Assembly: GCA_037102815.1 (NCBI GenBank)
Contig: BTPP01000005.1
Coordinates: 1,240,001-1,304,000 of the forward strand
Direction of reading: 5' to 3'
Source: Neurospora intermedia
Taxonomy: Eukaryota > Ascomycota > Sordariomycetes > Sordariales > Sordariaceae
Length of the DNA: 64,000 nucleotides
The notes below the pieces were generated by a model that saw only the letters and a list, made by a program, of their open reading frames with translations, had not been told where the DNA came from and did not search any database. This document shows positions 33,830-43,647 of this stretch, one piece after another (position 1 is the stretch's first letter; every line of letters starts with the position of its first letter). Both the position numbers and the translations under genes were made by a program.

Positions 33830-36800
33830 CTAACAAACGACCCCCCTCCCCCTTCTTCTTCTTCTCCCCCTATCAACCCGTCCCTCCCTCCTCCTCCTCT
33901 CTCCCACCAAAAACGCATACACCCGTCTGACCAACTCCCCCTCACTCCACCCCCCCTTTTCCTGCTCATCCATCGCAAACACACCACCGTAAAGTTCATC
34001 TGTTCCCCAAGCCCGTCGAAACATCTCCCGAAACTCGTACACGACGTCCAAATGCCATTGCTCAATCACCACCGACTCGTCAATGGGGAGACGCGTGACG
34101 GGGTCGTAGGTGGTTTGTTGAGGGGAGGGGCGGTACGTTTGGTGCAGAAAGGAGGAGAGGGTGGGGGAGTGGGGGTAGTAGAGATGGGTGGGGGCGGCGG
34201 CTTGTTGTTTGCCTTTGGATTGGGACTGGAGGGCGCGGTGGGCGTGGATGACGGAGGAGAGGATGTCCCAGTGGGAGGTGCTCCAGAGGTGGGTTGGTGG
34301 GGGGAGTTGGTGTTCTTGTTGGTGGTGGTGGTGGTTATGGGAGTGGGATGTGGTGGTGGTGGCAACGGCGGAGGCGGCAGTGGATGAGGAAGCACCGATG
34401 GAAGCAGCAGTAGAGGCTTGGCCGTTATGGTGTTGAGAGATCAAGGTTGAGGTCGAGGTTGATGGCTGAGAGGATTGTTGTTGTTGCTGTTGTTGTTGCT
34501 GCCCGAAAGAGGAAACTGGTGGGAGAGATGGGTAAAGCGGCTGCAGAGGCGTGACGATGTTACGGTTGGAAGGCGGAATAGGAGGCGGTAGTGATCTGCG
34601 GCGACCGTGGCCAAAGAGAGAGACGCCCGAGCGGATGACGGGGGAGTTTTCGAGGGTGGATGTGGGTTTGATGAGCGGCGGTTGTGCTGCTGGTGGTTGA
34701 CGTGGTGCAGCAGCAACTCGTGGTTGTGGTTGTGGTTGTAGTTGCTGCTGCCGTTGCCGTCCACGTCCAGGGCTCAGTGGGCGAGGGGATGGGGGCGCAG
34801 GTCTTAGTGCTTGAACTGCTGGTGCTGGCGCGGGGCTATGTTCGTACCATTCGATATCATCCTCCAAATCCATATCCATGTCCGTATCCGCCGCGTCATC
34901 CAGTTCGTGCTGTTCCTCGTCCTGATAATCCTCCCCATACCTCCCAGGCGCATTCTCCTCAATCCTCTCCGAACCCGCAAGACTAGGAACAGGACTACTC
35001 TCCGTGTGGGTACTGGGCGAGCTGGTGATAATCACAGGAGTGGAACGGCCACCGAATACAGGGCGCCTCTGTTCAACGTCTGCGTTGCGCCGAGGAGTAG
35101 GCGACTGTCGGACACTGTTGGCAAACTGCACCGCACGGCCGGGCGTATGGCCCTTAGTTGGCGGTCGCAAGGCAGACTTGATAGGGGAAGAGTTCTTGTC
35201 GGGTAGAGTTCGAAGTGGAGGTGGTTCGAAGCTTTCCTCGGCAGATGATTGTTCTTCCTCGAGTTCCACTATCTCGTCGTAGTCGTCCATGTCCTCTTCA
35301 GGCTCTTGCTCTTCTTCATCCTCATTCTCCGGTCCGTACTCAACGCTCTTAGCGGGCGGGTCCGAGAACAGCTTGGAAATGGACTCCTTAAGACCAAACA
35401 GCAACTGCTTAGGTTTGTCAGTTATCGAAGTTGGAGTGGTGCCTGGGCCTGAGCTGTTGTCTTTAAGAGGTAGAGCCGTGACAGTGCTGGGCTTTGTTCC
35501 GCCGCCCCGTTCGAACAAGGGGAGCTTAGCGCCTGGTTCGCGTCGCACCGGAGTGAAGTTCTGTTTCTGCGGGACCGGGGTGTAGATGCTGCCAGACTGT
35601 GGTGGTGAAGAGGAACCGATGATGGAGGAAGAGTGTCGAAGTACACGTTGTGCCGGTTGCAAGGGTCGGGAGGATTGCCCTGATAATACGGGCGCTGTAC
35701 CCAGAGGTGAAGGCTGAAACGGCTTTTGGGAAACTGGTACAGAGAGACGCTGAGATGATGAAACGCGGCCTATGGGAGTCGTCCCTAGCTTCCTCTCAGC
35801 TTCCTGACCTGTAGGAAGAGTCTGTGACCGCTCCGAAAGGGCTCCCGGACCAGATGACACCTTGCCATTGGCTTGACTTTGCCTATCGAGCACTTCGGGC
35901 CCAGGCCGAAGAGAAGCATTACCCTCTGGACCCTGTAAATTGATTTCCGGAATAGGTGCAGGCGACGAGAAGAAGCTCGAGAGATTCGCTTTCTTGTTCG
36001 GAACGGGCTTCAACGCAGGCCGGAACTTCTTGGCCCGACTGGAATGAAGGAGGCTAAACTCTTCCAGCTCGTCACTCTTGTCTGCGGCTGCGTTCAACTG
36101 ATCCCGAACTATTTGACTCTTGTTGGAATGCCAGCGGGAGCTAGGCTGGGGCTGAGGGGCCGAGGGAAGGAAGCTGGCAGGATCATTCTCCTTTAGGGTG
36201 GATTTGGCTTTGACTGCGGGCGATGAACGCATGGCTTCGAGGAGGAAAAGATCCTCCTCCTCCTCTTCCTCCTCTTCATGTTGCTCCATTGCTTGTTCCC
36301 CTTGCTGAGCTTGGTGATGACCCTCTTCTTCTTCTTCCTCCATATAGTCCTCCCGGTGGTCTTGCTCGTGCTCGTGCTCGTCTCTTCGATGTTCAAGCGG
36401 AAATTCTTCACGTTGATGGCTCTCTTCCGCATGAGGAGTATCGTAGTATTCACGTTCGGTAAAGTCATCATGGCGTGCCCTTTCCACTTCAGTCGCTTGA
36501 GCCTCTCCCAAGCCTCGCAGTTGATCACTTCGCGAGGAAGTCTTGCCATGCCCAAGGAGCGACTCGCGTTGACGACTTGTCTTCGAACCACGACTCGTCC
36601 GGTGCTCTTGACCTTCCTCTGCAAAGTCATCTCGGGCTTCCTCCGCCTCTCTCCTCTTTGGCTCTGTCGAACTTCGCTGGTAGTCACGCCGCCAGGAATC
36701 CCCGCCTCGGTCGGAATGGGACTCTTGTCTCTGACTGCTTTCTTGCACATAGCCCGAGTGCTGCCCTGACCTTTCCTCTTCATACTCATGCCGTTCGTCC

Positions 36801-39800
36801 TCGGCTTCAGTCACCTCTCTGATATCCCGTTCCTTTAAGCCGCGCGTGTAGTCATCTTGCCTAGAATCGCTAGCTCGGCTGGACTGCGACCCGCGCGGCC
36901 CGCGTGACCAGTGGCGATGACTCTCTTCAATGTGACTAGAACGGCGGCCTCCTCTTTCCTCTTCATACTCATGTCGCTCCTCCTCCACGATTTCCTCTGT
37001 CACTTCGCGCACTTCCCTCGCTTCCCGTTCGCCAGAACTTCGCTGGCGGTGACCATGTCCCCCAGAATAGGAAGAAGACGAGGCTTTACCTCGGTCGGAT
37101 CGGTTGGAGTGGGAGGACCCGTGTCGGCGGCTCTCCTCACCACGACCATCCCAACGGTAGTGTTCGCTTTCATGCTCATACTCTTCCCGGACCTCCTCCG
37201 TAATTTCTTCGGTCACCTCTCTCGCCCCTTGTTCTCTCCTTTCCCGATCTTCCCTCGTCTCTCGCTCTTCCGACCTTTGTCGAGAAGACGAGGCTTTACC
37301 TCGGTCAGATCGGTCAGAACGGGAGCTCCCGTGTCGGTAGCTCTCCACCTCCTCACGGCCACTCGAATGACGACCACCCGAGTGATAGTGTTCGCTCCCA
37401 TGCTCATACTCCTCCTCCCGGACTTCTTCTACGATCTCCTCCGTCACCTCTCTCCTTTCCCGCTCCCTTGCTTCGCTTCGTTCCCGTTCTTCCCTTGTCG
37501 TCTCCCGCTCTTCAGACGACCTATGCCGAGACGAACCATGCCGGTGACCATCCCGTCCATGTCCGTGTCTCCTAGAAGATTGACTACTCTCCCTGAAGCT
37601 GCTAGACCTGGAATCACCTCCATAAATCCGCTCTTCCTCTCTTTCTTCAGTCACCGTCTCAACTTCGACGCTTTCCCTAAAGCGAGCTTTTGGCTCCCTT
37701 TCCCGTTCCCGTTCTCGCTCTTCTCCCACTGATCTTCTCAAAGTAGAAGTTTCCGGCCGTCCATGTCTCCTGCCAGAATGACTATTACTACTACTCTCCC
37801 TGAAGCTGGACCTGGCTCTGGCATTACCTCCATAAGCTCCCCAGATTCTTTCTTCCTCCCTCTCCTCCGTGACCGTTTCCACCTCAACGAATTCCTTATA
37901 ATCACGATGAGCTTCGGGTTCGGAAGGCTCCCGATGATCATGATCTTCTCTGACTGATCCTGATCTCCGAGTAGAGTCTTCCTCCCGAGTACTAGTACGT
38001 GCTCGCTCTCCAGAGCTGTCATGATGGCTGCTGCTGTCGTGAAAACCAAGGCTAGCGGAGGCGGACCTGTCACGAGCTACGTTGATTTCGTGACTGTGAC
38101 TGGATTCTTCTGCTTGCCAGTCCATGGCTTCATGCTCATGTTCATGCTCGTGCTCGTGCTGTTCGCGTTCGCGCTCGCGCTCGGAAAAGGAAGAAGCGGC
38201 CTTGTTTGTGCTGCCGAAGGTGGTGTTGGCTTGAGGCTGTCGGGTGGAAGAACTGGTGCTAGCTCGACGTTGGCTCGCGAAGCTAGTCTCAGATTGGGCT
38301 TGTCTGTCGTGAATAGTGCTAGACTCAGCTTGAGGATGTCCGAAGCTGGTATTTTCTTGACGCTGTCTGTCAAATTTGGTGGTCACCGAAGGTTGTTTTA
38401 TGGCATGGCTGCTGCTAGCCTGAACTTGAGATCTGCCGAAACTTGTGCTTGCATCAGCTTGTCGGTCAAAGCTGGTATTGGCCTGACTTCGTCCACCAAA
38501 ACTAGTGTCCGCTTGTGCCGATCTTTCAAAGCCGGTGGTGCTGCCTTGAGCATACGGTTCTCCGAAGATTTGGCGATGGCTGCCAAAACCCGCATCGCCT
38601 TGAGCATATGGTTCGCCGAAGACTTGGCGTTGGCTGCCGGTCCCAGAATTAACTTGACTCCATCTGTCAAAGCCAGCATTATCTTCAAACTGCCTTCCAA
38701 ATCCATTGTAACCATGAGCCTGCCTGTCAGAACTGCTACTCGCGCGACTTTGTCTCTCAAGGCTAGCGCTGGCTTGAGATTGTTTCTCGAAGCTGGCACT
38801 AGCACTAGCAGTACCACTGGCGTCTTGACTACCGGAATCGCGCTTGCTCATCCTGCTGCCAAAGAGCGAGTTGCGCCCGGTGCTTCCTCTTAAAGAACCG
38901 GGTGGATCTGGACCAAACGGGTCGTCCATGGCGATGTCCATGGAACTAGTCGCGCCAGCAGTGGCTGATGCTTGTCTTGAGCTTTCCCCGGCATTAACGG
39001 AAGCTTGCCTCAAAGCATTCCGTGGCGATAATACTTGCGCTCCTTGGGATACCAGATTTTTAATCGAGCCAAACAAGCCGAATCCAGATCTTTCGGGCTG
39101 ATTACGGGCATTCTCAAACTGGGCTTGGGGCAACGGCTGAGATTGAGGTTGAGCCTGCGGTTGGAATTGAGGCTGGGGTTGAGAAGCTCTAGAGGCTGAC
39201 GGTGAGGGTGATCGGCTGTCTTTGACCTCAGGCATCCCTCGGAAGGGACTGCGCAGAAAGCTTCCCATACCTGGAGGCGACGGAGGGTCCGAGGTTACCT
39301 GTTGCAGTGCTTCACCAGCTCTGATGATTGGAGATAGAGCTGGCCGGTTTTGTGAGTCAGGTGGGGGCATCAAGTTCTGAGGGTTAAGTGCCGGAAGACC
39401 TGGCGGGGCCAAAGATGTGAATCGGTCGGCCGGGGTTTCGTTCGAGTTCGATCTGACTCGGCGTAATGGAGGTTCAGGGCGCTGCTGCTCATGTCGAGAA
39501 AAGCTTCCAGTTGGGGGAGAGGAAGGCATCTCATCGTCTGGAGCGGGCTCGGTAGACTCGGTGCGCTGTCTTTGCTCATCATCGTTAAGCTCAGCGTCGT
39601 CGTTGTCTGCCTCTACGTTGGCATGAGCACCAAAATCGTACTGGAAGTCGTAGTCGCGGGGTTCTGGAGGGACAGGCGATGGTGTCTTATCAGGTGTCAG
39701 AATACTGTTCGATGCATGTAAGGGGAGGGTATTATTCACAGATGAAGGCCGCTCGACAGAGGGCTGAATACTTGTCTTTGTTGTCTGATGCTGAACATCT

Positions 39801-42406
39801 GTCTGAGATTTTCTAAATAACGGACTTGATGGTTCAGGTGGCAGAGCGCCTCGCGATTCTCTTCGAAGATGGCCGTGATATAGGACACTTGATTCCTGTG
39901 TTTCCAATTGGTCATAGTCCACAGAGCGGTTTGACGAATCCATCCCAACATCACCACGGACATGTACATCCAGTTGTCTTTCAAGCGACCGGGCTTTCTG
40001 TTGGTGTGGTGACTTTGCCCGCCTTGACTTGGGCTGGTGTGCTTGTTCCTGCCGTGCTTCTGCTTCACTTTCCTGGTGTCGCTCATACTCCAGATTGTCC
40101 TCAAGCTCCTGCTCCTGCTCCTGTTCTTCCTCAAGGTGAGGTTCAGATACCGGCTCACGTTCAGGTTCTTGCGGTGATTCGGACCGCTGCTCAGGCAAGG
40201 GTTCAAAGTCTGGCGTATTCCCAGCTATTTGCTCAAGTTCTAGTTCCCGTTCGCGTTCCAGTCGACTTGTTTGATTTGCTTGCCGCTGATGCAAAAGTCT
40301 AGATTCCAACTGTGTTCGATATTGATGTTCTTGTCTTTGCTCTGCCCGAACCCAAGTATTGGATTTTGACGCGGGTTCTGGCTCAGGTTCGGCTTCTGGT
40401 TCATGTGTTTTCCCCTTTCGCAGCTCTCGTTGTTGTCGCCGTCGTGGTTCTTTTTGAAACCATATGTCGGATTCTTCAGGCTCTTCTTCGAGCTCAAGTG
40501 CAGGCTCATGTTGTGGTTCCGCCTCCTTTCCACGTTCAGACCTTGAGTCTACTTTTGGTTCTAATCCAGCATCGGACCCAGGCTCGAGCGCAAGTTCCGA
40601 CTCTAGTTCGCGATCCCGCTGCGAATCCTGATGCGAGTCCCGGTCTTGCTCATCCCGTTCTGAATCTTGTTCCGCTCCTGAATATGATCGATTCTGGTGC
40701 TTTTCCAAAGACTTGTTGCGCTCACGCGCATCCCCCTCTTCCTCTTCTTCCTCTACCACCTCGGCCTCTCCCCTGTTATCCCCTGTCGAATATCGATATA
40801 GCGGATCGTAACTGGGGACGGGTGCCCTGGGTGTAGTCGTCCAATTGGGATTGACAGAATAATCGATTGTCCTACTGTGACTTGATCGCTCGTCCGATTC
40901 CTGCTGACTTATCCGCAACGACCCGATCGTCTTGCTGATGTAGAAACTTGTCGTGTCTCCGTCGCGGGCATCCTTGTTTTGCTCTCCTCCGTGCCCTTGT
41001 TCCTCGACATAGCTCGAATTCTGCTGCATAGATAGTAGCGAATACGGGTCGATCATGGTGAACTCCTCGCCTGGTAACCTAGTCTCTGTTGGCTGAACCG
41101 GTGTATCCCTCGGAGTTGCATTGTCATCCTCGAGTCCCGATTCGATGTCGCTATGCGATTCGCCGCCACCAAAGTCCGCGAACTCGACATACTCATCCCC
41201 ATGCGAAAGCTCCGACTCCAGCTGGGGCGTTTCTCGACGCGTGGGTTCCGGTCGCAGCTGTTCCACCCTAGAGGATTGCGCTCTTGGTGCCCCGTTCCAC
41301 CGTCGAGCGGCCGGTGTATCCTGAGGTGGGTTGAACGAGTTGTCCAGCCACAGGTCACCTTCCGACTCGTCAGGCCTGGGGGCATCACTCGAGGGAGCCC
41401 CAACACCTGTATTGCCCAGGATGACGTTTGACGGTACTCGTTGAAAAATGCGCTCCCGACGGGTATGTTCTTGGTCTCGTTCTCGGTTTCGGTCTTGTTG
41501 GTCGCGACTGGAACCCGCTTCGGGCACGGGCTCATGGTCGGAGTCGTCTTCTTTGAGGGCCGTAAGATCTCGGTCTATGAGGGCGGAAAACTGGTCGTGC
41601 GCAATCGAATCTTTTCTCGGCCGGCCCCGTTTCCTTCGCGCAGAGCCTGGACCCAGCAGACTAGGCTGTCTTACTGGCGACGAAACACCCTTTCTCCGCT
41701 TTGGCGCACGACTGCTGGGCCCTGGTGTCAGGCTGATCCGTCGCTTTGTCCCTGGTGTAAACCCGAGCTTGCTGAAATCGATTGTGACATCTGAATCCAA
41801 GACATCCTTGGACGAGGATCGTGCTTCGCGCAGTTGAAATCCGGGGGTCGCTGGTCGCATCGGGCGAGTCGTCGTCTTTGGTGTCTCGGAGCGCAAGGCC
41901 GTGCCTGGAGTAGCTGTTCGTGGTGGCCTTCCGCGCGGCCTTGGTGTAATAAACTCGCCAAGTCGAGTAATCTCGTCGTCGTCGTCATCACCCTCGACGC
42001 CGCGCAAGGGAACCGTGACCGAAGTTGTTCTTTCTCTTTCGCGGATGCTGCGAGCGGTTGGCGTCGAGTGTTGAAACAGACGGCGACTAACACTGCTTCT
42101 TGAAGTGACTCTTGAGCTTTCGGCTTCGACGGTGACCAGCAGGCGCTGAGGCGATCGCGCGTCTCCGACGTCCAGCTCGAACATGCGCTTTCTCGGCGTG
42201 CTTTCTCGAAGGGCTTGGACTCGCTGGGTTCGCGGAGTGGGCTGCTGGTTTCTACGGGAACCGCGACGCGCCGATGCGGGTTGGCGGGCTGGAATCGCCG
42301 GTGTCACGGAGCGAGAGGCTGGGGTGGCGGCCGTCTCGAGGAGTGGATCCGTGGACGACGAAATGTCGTCGACCGACATCATGGACGCGTCTTCGTCTTC
42401 GTCCAT
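33830..42406 (-). CDS. Giant AT-hook, low-complexity nuclear protein (2858 aa)
   Basis: One uninterrupted 8.6-kb frame. Seen: an acidic start MDEDEDASMMSVDD; two AT-hooks, RPRGRPPR (156-163) and RKRGRPRK (258-265), which in other proteins bind the minor groove of AT-rich DNA; many TP/SP sites; Glu/Pro/Gln-rich stretches (about 563-776); a Ser/Phe/Gly repeat zone (about 1193-1407) with spaced SFGxxQA-like units and a doubled FGEPYAQG; charged Glu/Arg/Ser/His repeats (about 1540-1900) with recurring REVTEEIVEE and SDRGKASSS units; and poly-Gln and His runs near 2610-2700. The only fold-like part is the C-terminus (about 2690-2858: LWSTSHWDILSSVIHAHRAL, IEQWHLDVVYEFREMFRRAW). Related fungal proteins are labelled AT-hook DNA-binding proteins of unknown role. 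No intron is needed. An architectural chromatin role is inference. Confidence 0.85.
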   Translation of the reverse strand: MDEDEDASMMSVDDISSSTDPLLETAATPASRSVTPAIPARQPASARRGSRRNQQPTPRTQRVQALRESTPRKRMFELDVGDARSPQRLLVTVEAESSRVTSRSSVSRRLFQHSTPTARSIRERERTTSVTVPLRGVEGDDDDDEITRLGEFITPRPRGRPPRTATPGTALRSETPKTTTRPMRPATPGFQLREARSSSKDVLDSDVTIDFSKLGFTPGTKRRISLTPGPSSRAPKRRKGVSSPVRQPSLLGPGSARRKRGRPRKDSIAHDQFSALIDRDLTALKEDDSDHEPVPEAGSSRDQQDRNRERDQEHTRRERIFQRVPSNVILGNTGVGAPSSDAPRPDESEGDLWLDNSFNPPQDTPAARRWNGAPRAQSSRVEQLRPEPTRRETPQLESELSHGDEYVEFADFGGGESHSDIESGLEDDNATPRDTPVQPTETRLPGEEFTMIDPYSLLSMQQNSSYVEEQGHGGEQNKDARDGDTTSFYISKTIGSLRISQQESDERSSHSRTIDYSVNPNWTTTPRAPVPSYDPLYRYSTGDNRGEAEVVEEEEEEGDARERNKSLEKHQNRSYSGAEQDSERDEQDRDSHQDSQRDRELESELALEPGSDAGLEPKVDSRSERGKEAEPQHEPALELEEEPEESDIWFQKEPRRRQQRELRKGKTHEPEAEPEPEPASKSNTWVRAEQRQEHQYRTQLESRLLHQRQANQTSRLERERELELEQIAGNTPDFEPLPEQRSESPQEPEREPVSEPHLEEEQEQEQELEDNLEYERHQESEAEARQEQAHQPKSRRAKSPHQQKARSLERQLDVHVRGDVGMDSSNRSVDYDQLETQESSVLYHGHLRRESRGALPPEPSSPLFRKSQTDVQHQTTKTSIQPSVERPSSVNNTLPLHASNSILTPDKTPSPVPPEPRDYDFQYDFGAHANVEADNDDAELNDDEQRQRTESTEPAPDDEMPSSPPTGSFSRHEQQRPEPPLRRVRSNSNETPADRFTSLAPPGLPALNPQNLMPPPDSQNRPALSPIIRAGEALQQVTSDPPSPPGMGSFLRSPFRGMPEVKDSRSPSPSASRASQPQPQFQPQAQPQSQPLPQAQFENARNQPERSGFGLFGSIKNLVSQGAQVLSPRNALRQASVNAGESSRQASATAGATSSMDIAMDDPFGPDPPGSLRGSTGRNSLFGSRMSKRDSGSQDASGTASASASFEKQSQASASLERQSRASSSSDRQAHGYNGFGRQFEDNAGFDRWSQVNSGTGSQRQVFGEPYAQGDAGFGSHRQIFGEPYAQGSTTGFERSAQADTSFGGRSQANTSFDRQADASTSFGRSQVQASSSHAIKQPSVTTKFDRQRQENTSFGHPQAESSTIHDRQAQSETSFASQRRASTSSSTRQPQANTTFGSTNKAASSFSEREREREQHEHEHEHEHEAMDWQAEESSHSHEINVARDRSASASLGFHDSSSHHDSSGERARTSTREEDSTRRSGSVREDHDHREPSEPEAHRDYKEFVEVETVTEEREEERIWGAYGGNARARSSFRESSSNSHSGRRHGRPETSTLRRSVGEEREREREREPKARFRESVEVETVTEEREEERIYGGDSRSSSFRESSQSSRRHGHGRDGHRHGSSRHRSSEERETTREERERSEARERERREVTEEIVEEVREEEYEHGSEHYHSGGRHSSGREEVESYRHGSSRSDRSDRGKASSSRQRSEERETREDRERREQGAREVTEEITEEVREEYEHESEHYRWDGRGEESRRHGSSHSNRSDRGKASSSSYSGGHGHRQRSSGEREAREVREVTEEIVEEERHEYEEERGGRRSSHIEESHRHWSRGPRGSQSSRASDSRQDDYTRGLKERDIREVTEAEDERHEYEEERSGQHSGYVQESSQRQESHSDRGGDSWRRDYQRSSTEPKRREAEEARDDFAEEGQEHRTSRGSKTSRQRESLLGHGKTSSRSDQLRGLGEAQATEVERARHDDFTEREYYDTPHAEESHQREEFPLEHRRDEHEHEQDHREDYMEEEEEEGHHQAQQGEQAMEQHEEEEEEEEDLFLLEAMRSSPAVKAKSTLKENDPASFLPSAPQPQPSSRWHSNKSQIVRDQLNAAADKSDELEEFSLLHSSRAKKFRPALKPVPNKKANLSSFFSSPAPIPEINLQGPEGNASLRPGPEVLDRQSQANGKVSSGPGALSERSQTLPTGQEAERKLGTTPIGRVSSSQRLSVPVSQKPFQPSPLGTAPVLSGQSSRPLQPAQRVLRHSSSIIGSSSPPQSGSIYTPVPQKQNFTPVRREPGAKLPLFERGGGTKPSTVTALPLKDNSSGPGTTPTSITDKPKQLLFGLKESISKLFSDPPAKSVEYGPENEDEEEQEPEEDMDDYDEIVELEEEQSSAEESFEPPPLRTLPDKNSSPIKSALRPPTKGHTPGRAVQFANSVRQSPTPRRNADVEQRRPVFGGRSTPVIITSSPSTHTESSPVPSLAGSERIEENAPGRYGEDYQDEEQHELDDAADTDMDMDLEDDIEWYEHSPAPAPAVQALRPAPPSPRPLSPGRGRQRQQQLQPQPQPRVAAAPRQPPAAQPPLIKPTSTLENSPVIRSGVSLFGHGRRRSLPPPIPPSNRNIVTPLQPLYPSLPPVSSFGQQQQQQQQQSSQPSTSTSTLISQHHNGQASTAASIGASSSTAASAVATTTTSHSHNHHHHQQEHQLPPPTHLWSTSHWDILSSVIHAHRALQSQSKGKQQAAAPTHLYYPHSPTLSSFLHQTYRPSPQQTTYDPVTRLPIDESVVIEQWHLDVVYEFREMFRRAWGTDELYGGVFAMDEQEKGGWSEGELVRRVYAFLVGERRRREGRVDRGRRRRRGRGVVC
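37071..37440. repeat. Degenerate direct repeats inside the AT-hook gene
   Basis: Two similar blocks about 210 bp apart, one starting near 37080 and one near 37290, both reading GAAGACGAGGCTTTACCTCG on + (protein SDRGKASSS) followed by matching GGAGCTCCCGTGTCGG- or GGACCCGTGTCGG-type sequence. Weaker repeats of the REVTEE unit extend to about 36780. This looks like coding-repeat expansion and divergence. Confidence 0.7.
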
Positions 42407-43647
42407 GGCAGCCCTGGTTGTGGGCGCATGAGGCCCGGTGTGGTGGTGGTGGATACAGTGTGGCTAATGGAGTGAGTAAATGGTTAAGCAATATGAAAAT
42501 AGTGTTAGCAAAGGATGCAGCAGAGGGCGCATGGGCATGAAGCCTCTGGTCTACAGTATCCAAAAGGTGCGAATCTGAAATGCTGGCTGTCAATTGTTTA
42601 CTTTGGAATTTCCCGTCGTTGTTGCGGCGACGGAACCCGACCCCATCAGATTGATTGACAGGTTTGGATCCGTCGCCAAGCAGCAGCTGTAATTATGGAC
42701 GAATGAGAACGCGACCGCAAAACTGTCCCCGCAGTTCGGCAAACCCCCGTTAACGGTCTTCAGCTGGTGGCAGGCAAGGCAGGCTGAGAGAGAGAGAGAG
42801 TCCACATTTTCAGGGCTGTGAAAATGCTTAGCTGAGCACGGACCCCTCTCACGCCGACGTCATTGCCTCGGCATACCATTTTGGAGTCTTTCACAATTCT
42901 TCAACCATTAACAATAACACTGGATCGAATAGGCCTTGAACAATGGGGTTCTACATAAAATCGACTGAGAGAATCATTTTGCCATGTCTCGAATCAATGC
43001 TGACATTCACAACGGGAGCAAATCCCGAGGAGAACAACCCCATATTCCACTAGAGGGCAACTCGAACGAAAACAACTCCATCCTTTACACCGTCCTAACC
43101 CGGATTACTAATTCCGAACCTATCCCATCCGAGATCTGAACGACACCACTATATCCGCAGTGGCACTGCAGGGGATGACCTGTCAACTTGTTAATTCCAA
43201 TGCCGAAGATGGGCGCGCCCTTCGCATGGCGTGATCGTCCTAATGAATGGCTTCAATTTCACCGTTCCCAGCGTTGAGGCAAGTGCACGTGTAAGTCCAA
43301 CCTCGTGACGGGGAAAACATCTTGACACTGGGATGCGCTGGTGTACAGCATCTTGTTGAATAACTATAATCCACTTACTGCTTTGAAATCATAATTAATG
43401 TTACTAATGTCAATGAGGTTTTCTGCTTTTTATCACCGTTCTACTTGGTGTGATGTGAATGGAAGAGAATGTCTATATGAAGGAAGATATAAATCCGTTC
43501 ATATCCACCACCACATCATCTTTGTTTGAAAAGTAGTTAACATCAACACCATCAACACCAAAGCAGCCTTATTATACTTGCTCAAGACACTTCCCACTAC
43601 CCTAACCACAACCAAAGTCCCACCTCCCCATCCTATACCATCACACA
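42407..43647. other. Divergent spacer, AT-hook gene and CmcJ-like gene
   Basis: A 1.24-kb head-to-head spacer. It includes a GA run near 42787-42801 and a TATAAAT box at 43488-43494 before the + gene. No coding frame is supported. Confidence 0.5.
43488..43494 (+). promoter_or_regulatory. TATA-like box
   Basis: TATAAAT, 154 bp upstream of the ATG of the CmcJ-like gene. The distance suits a fungal TATA element with a leader of about 100 nt. Confidence 0.4.

Noticed and set aside
33830-42406. Many 60-290-residue + strand frames opposite the AT-hook gene
   Set aside because: They are complements of Glu/Arg/Ser/Gln-rich codons in a biased 8.6-kb gene and share no family signature.
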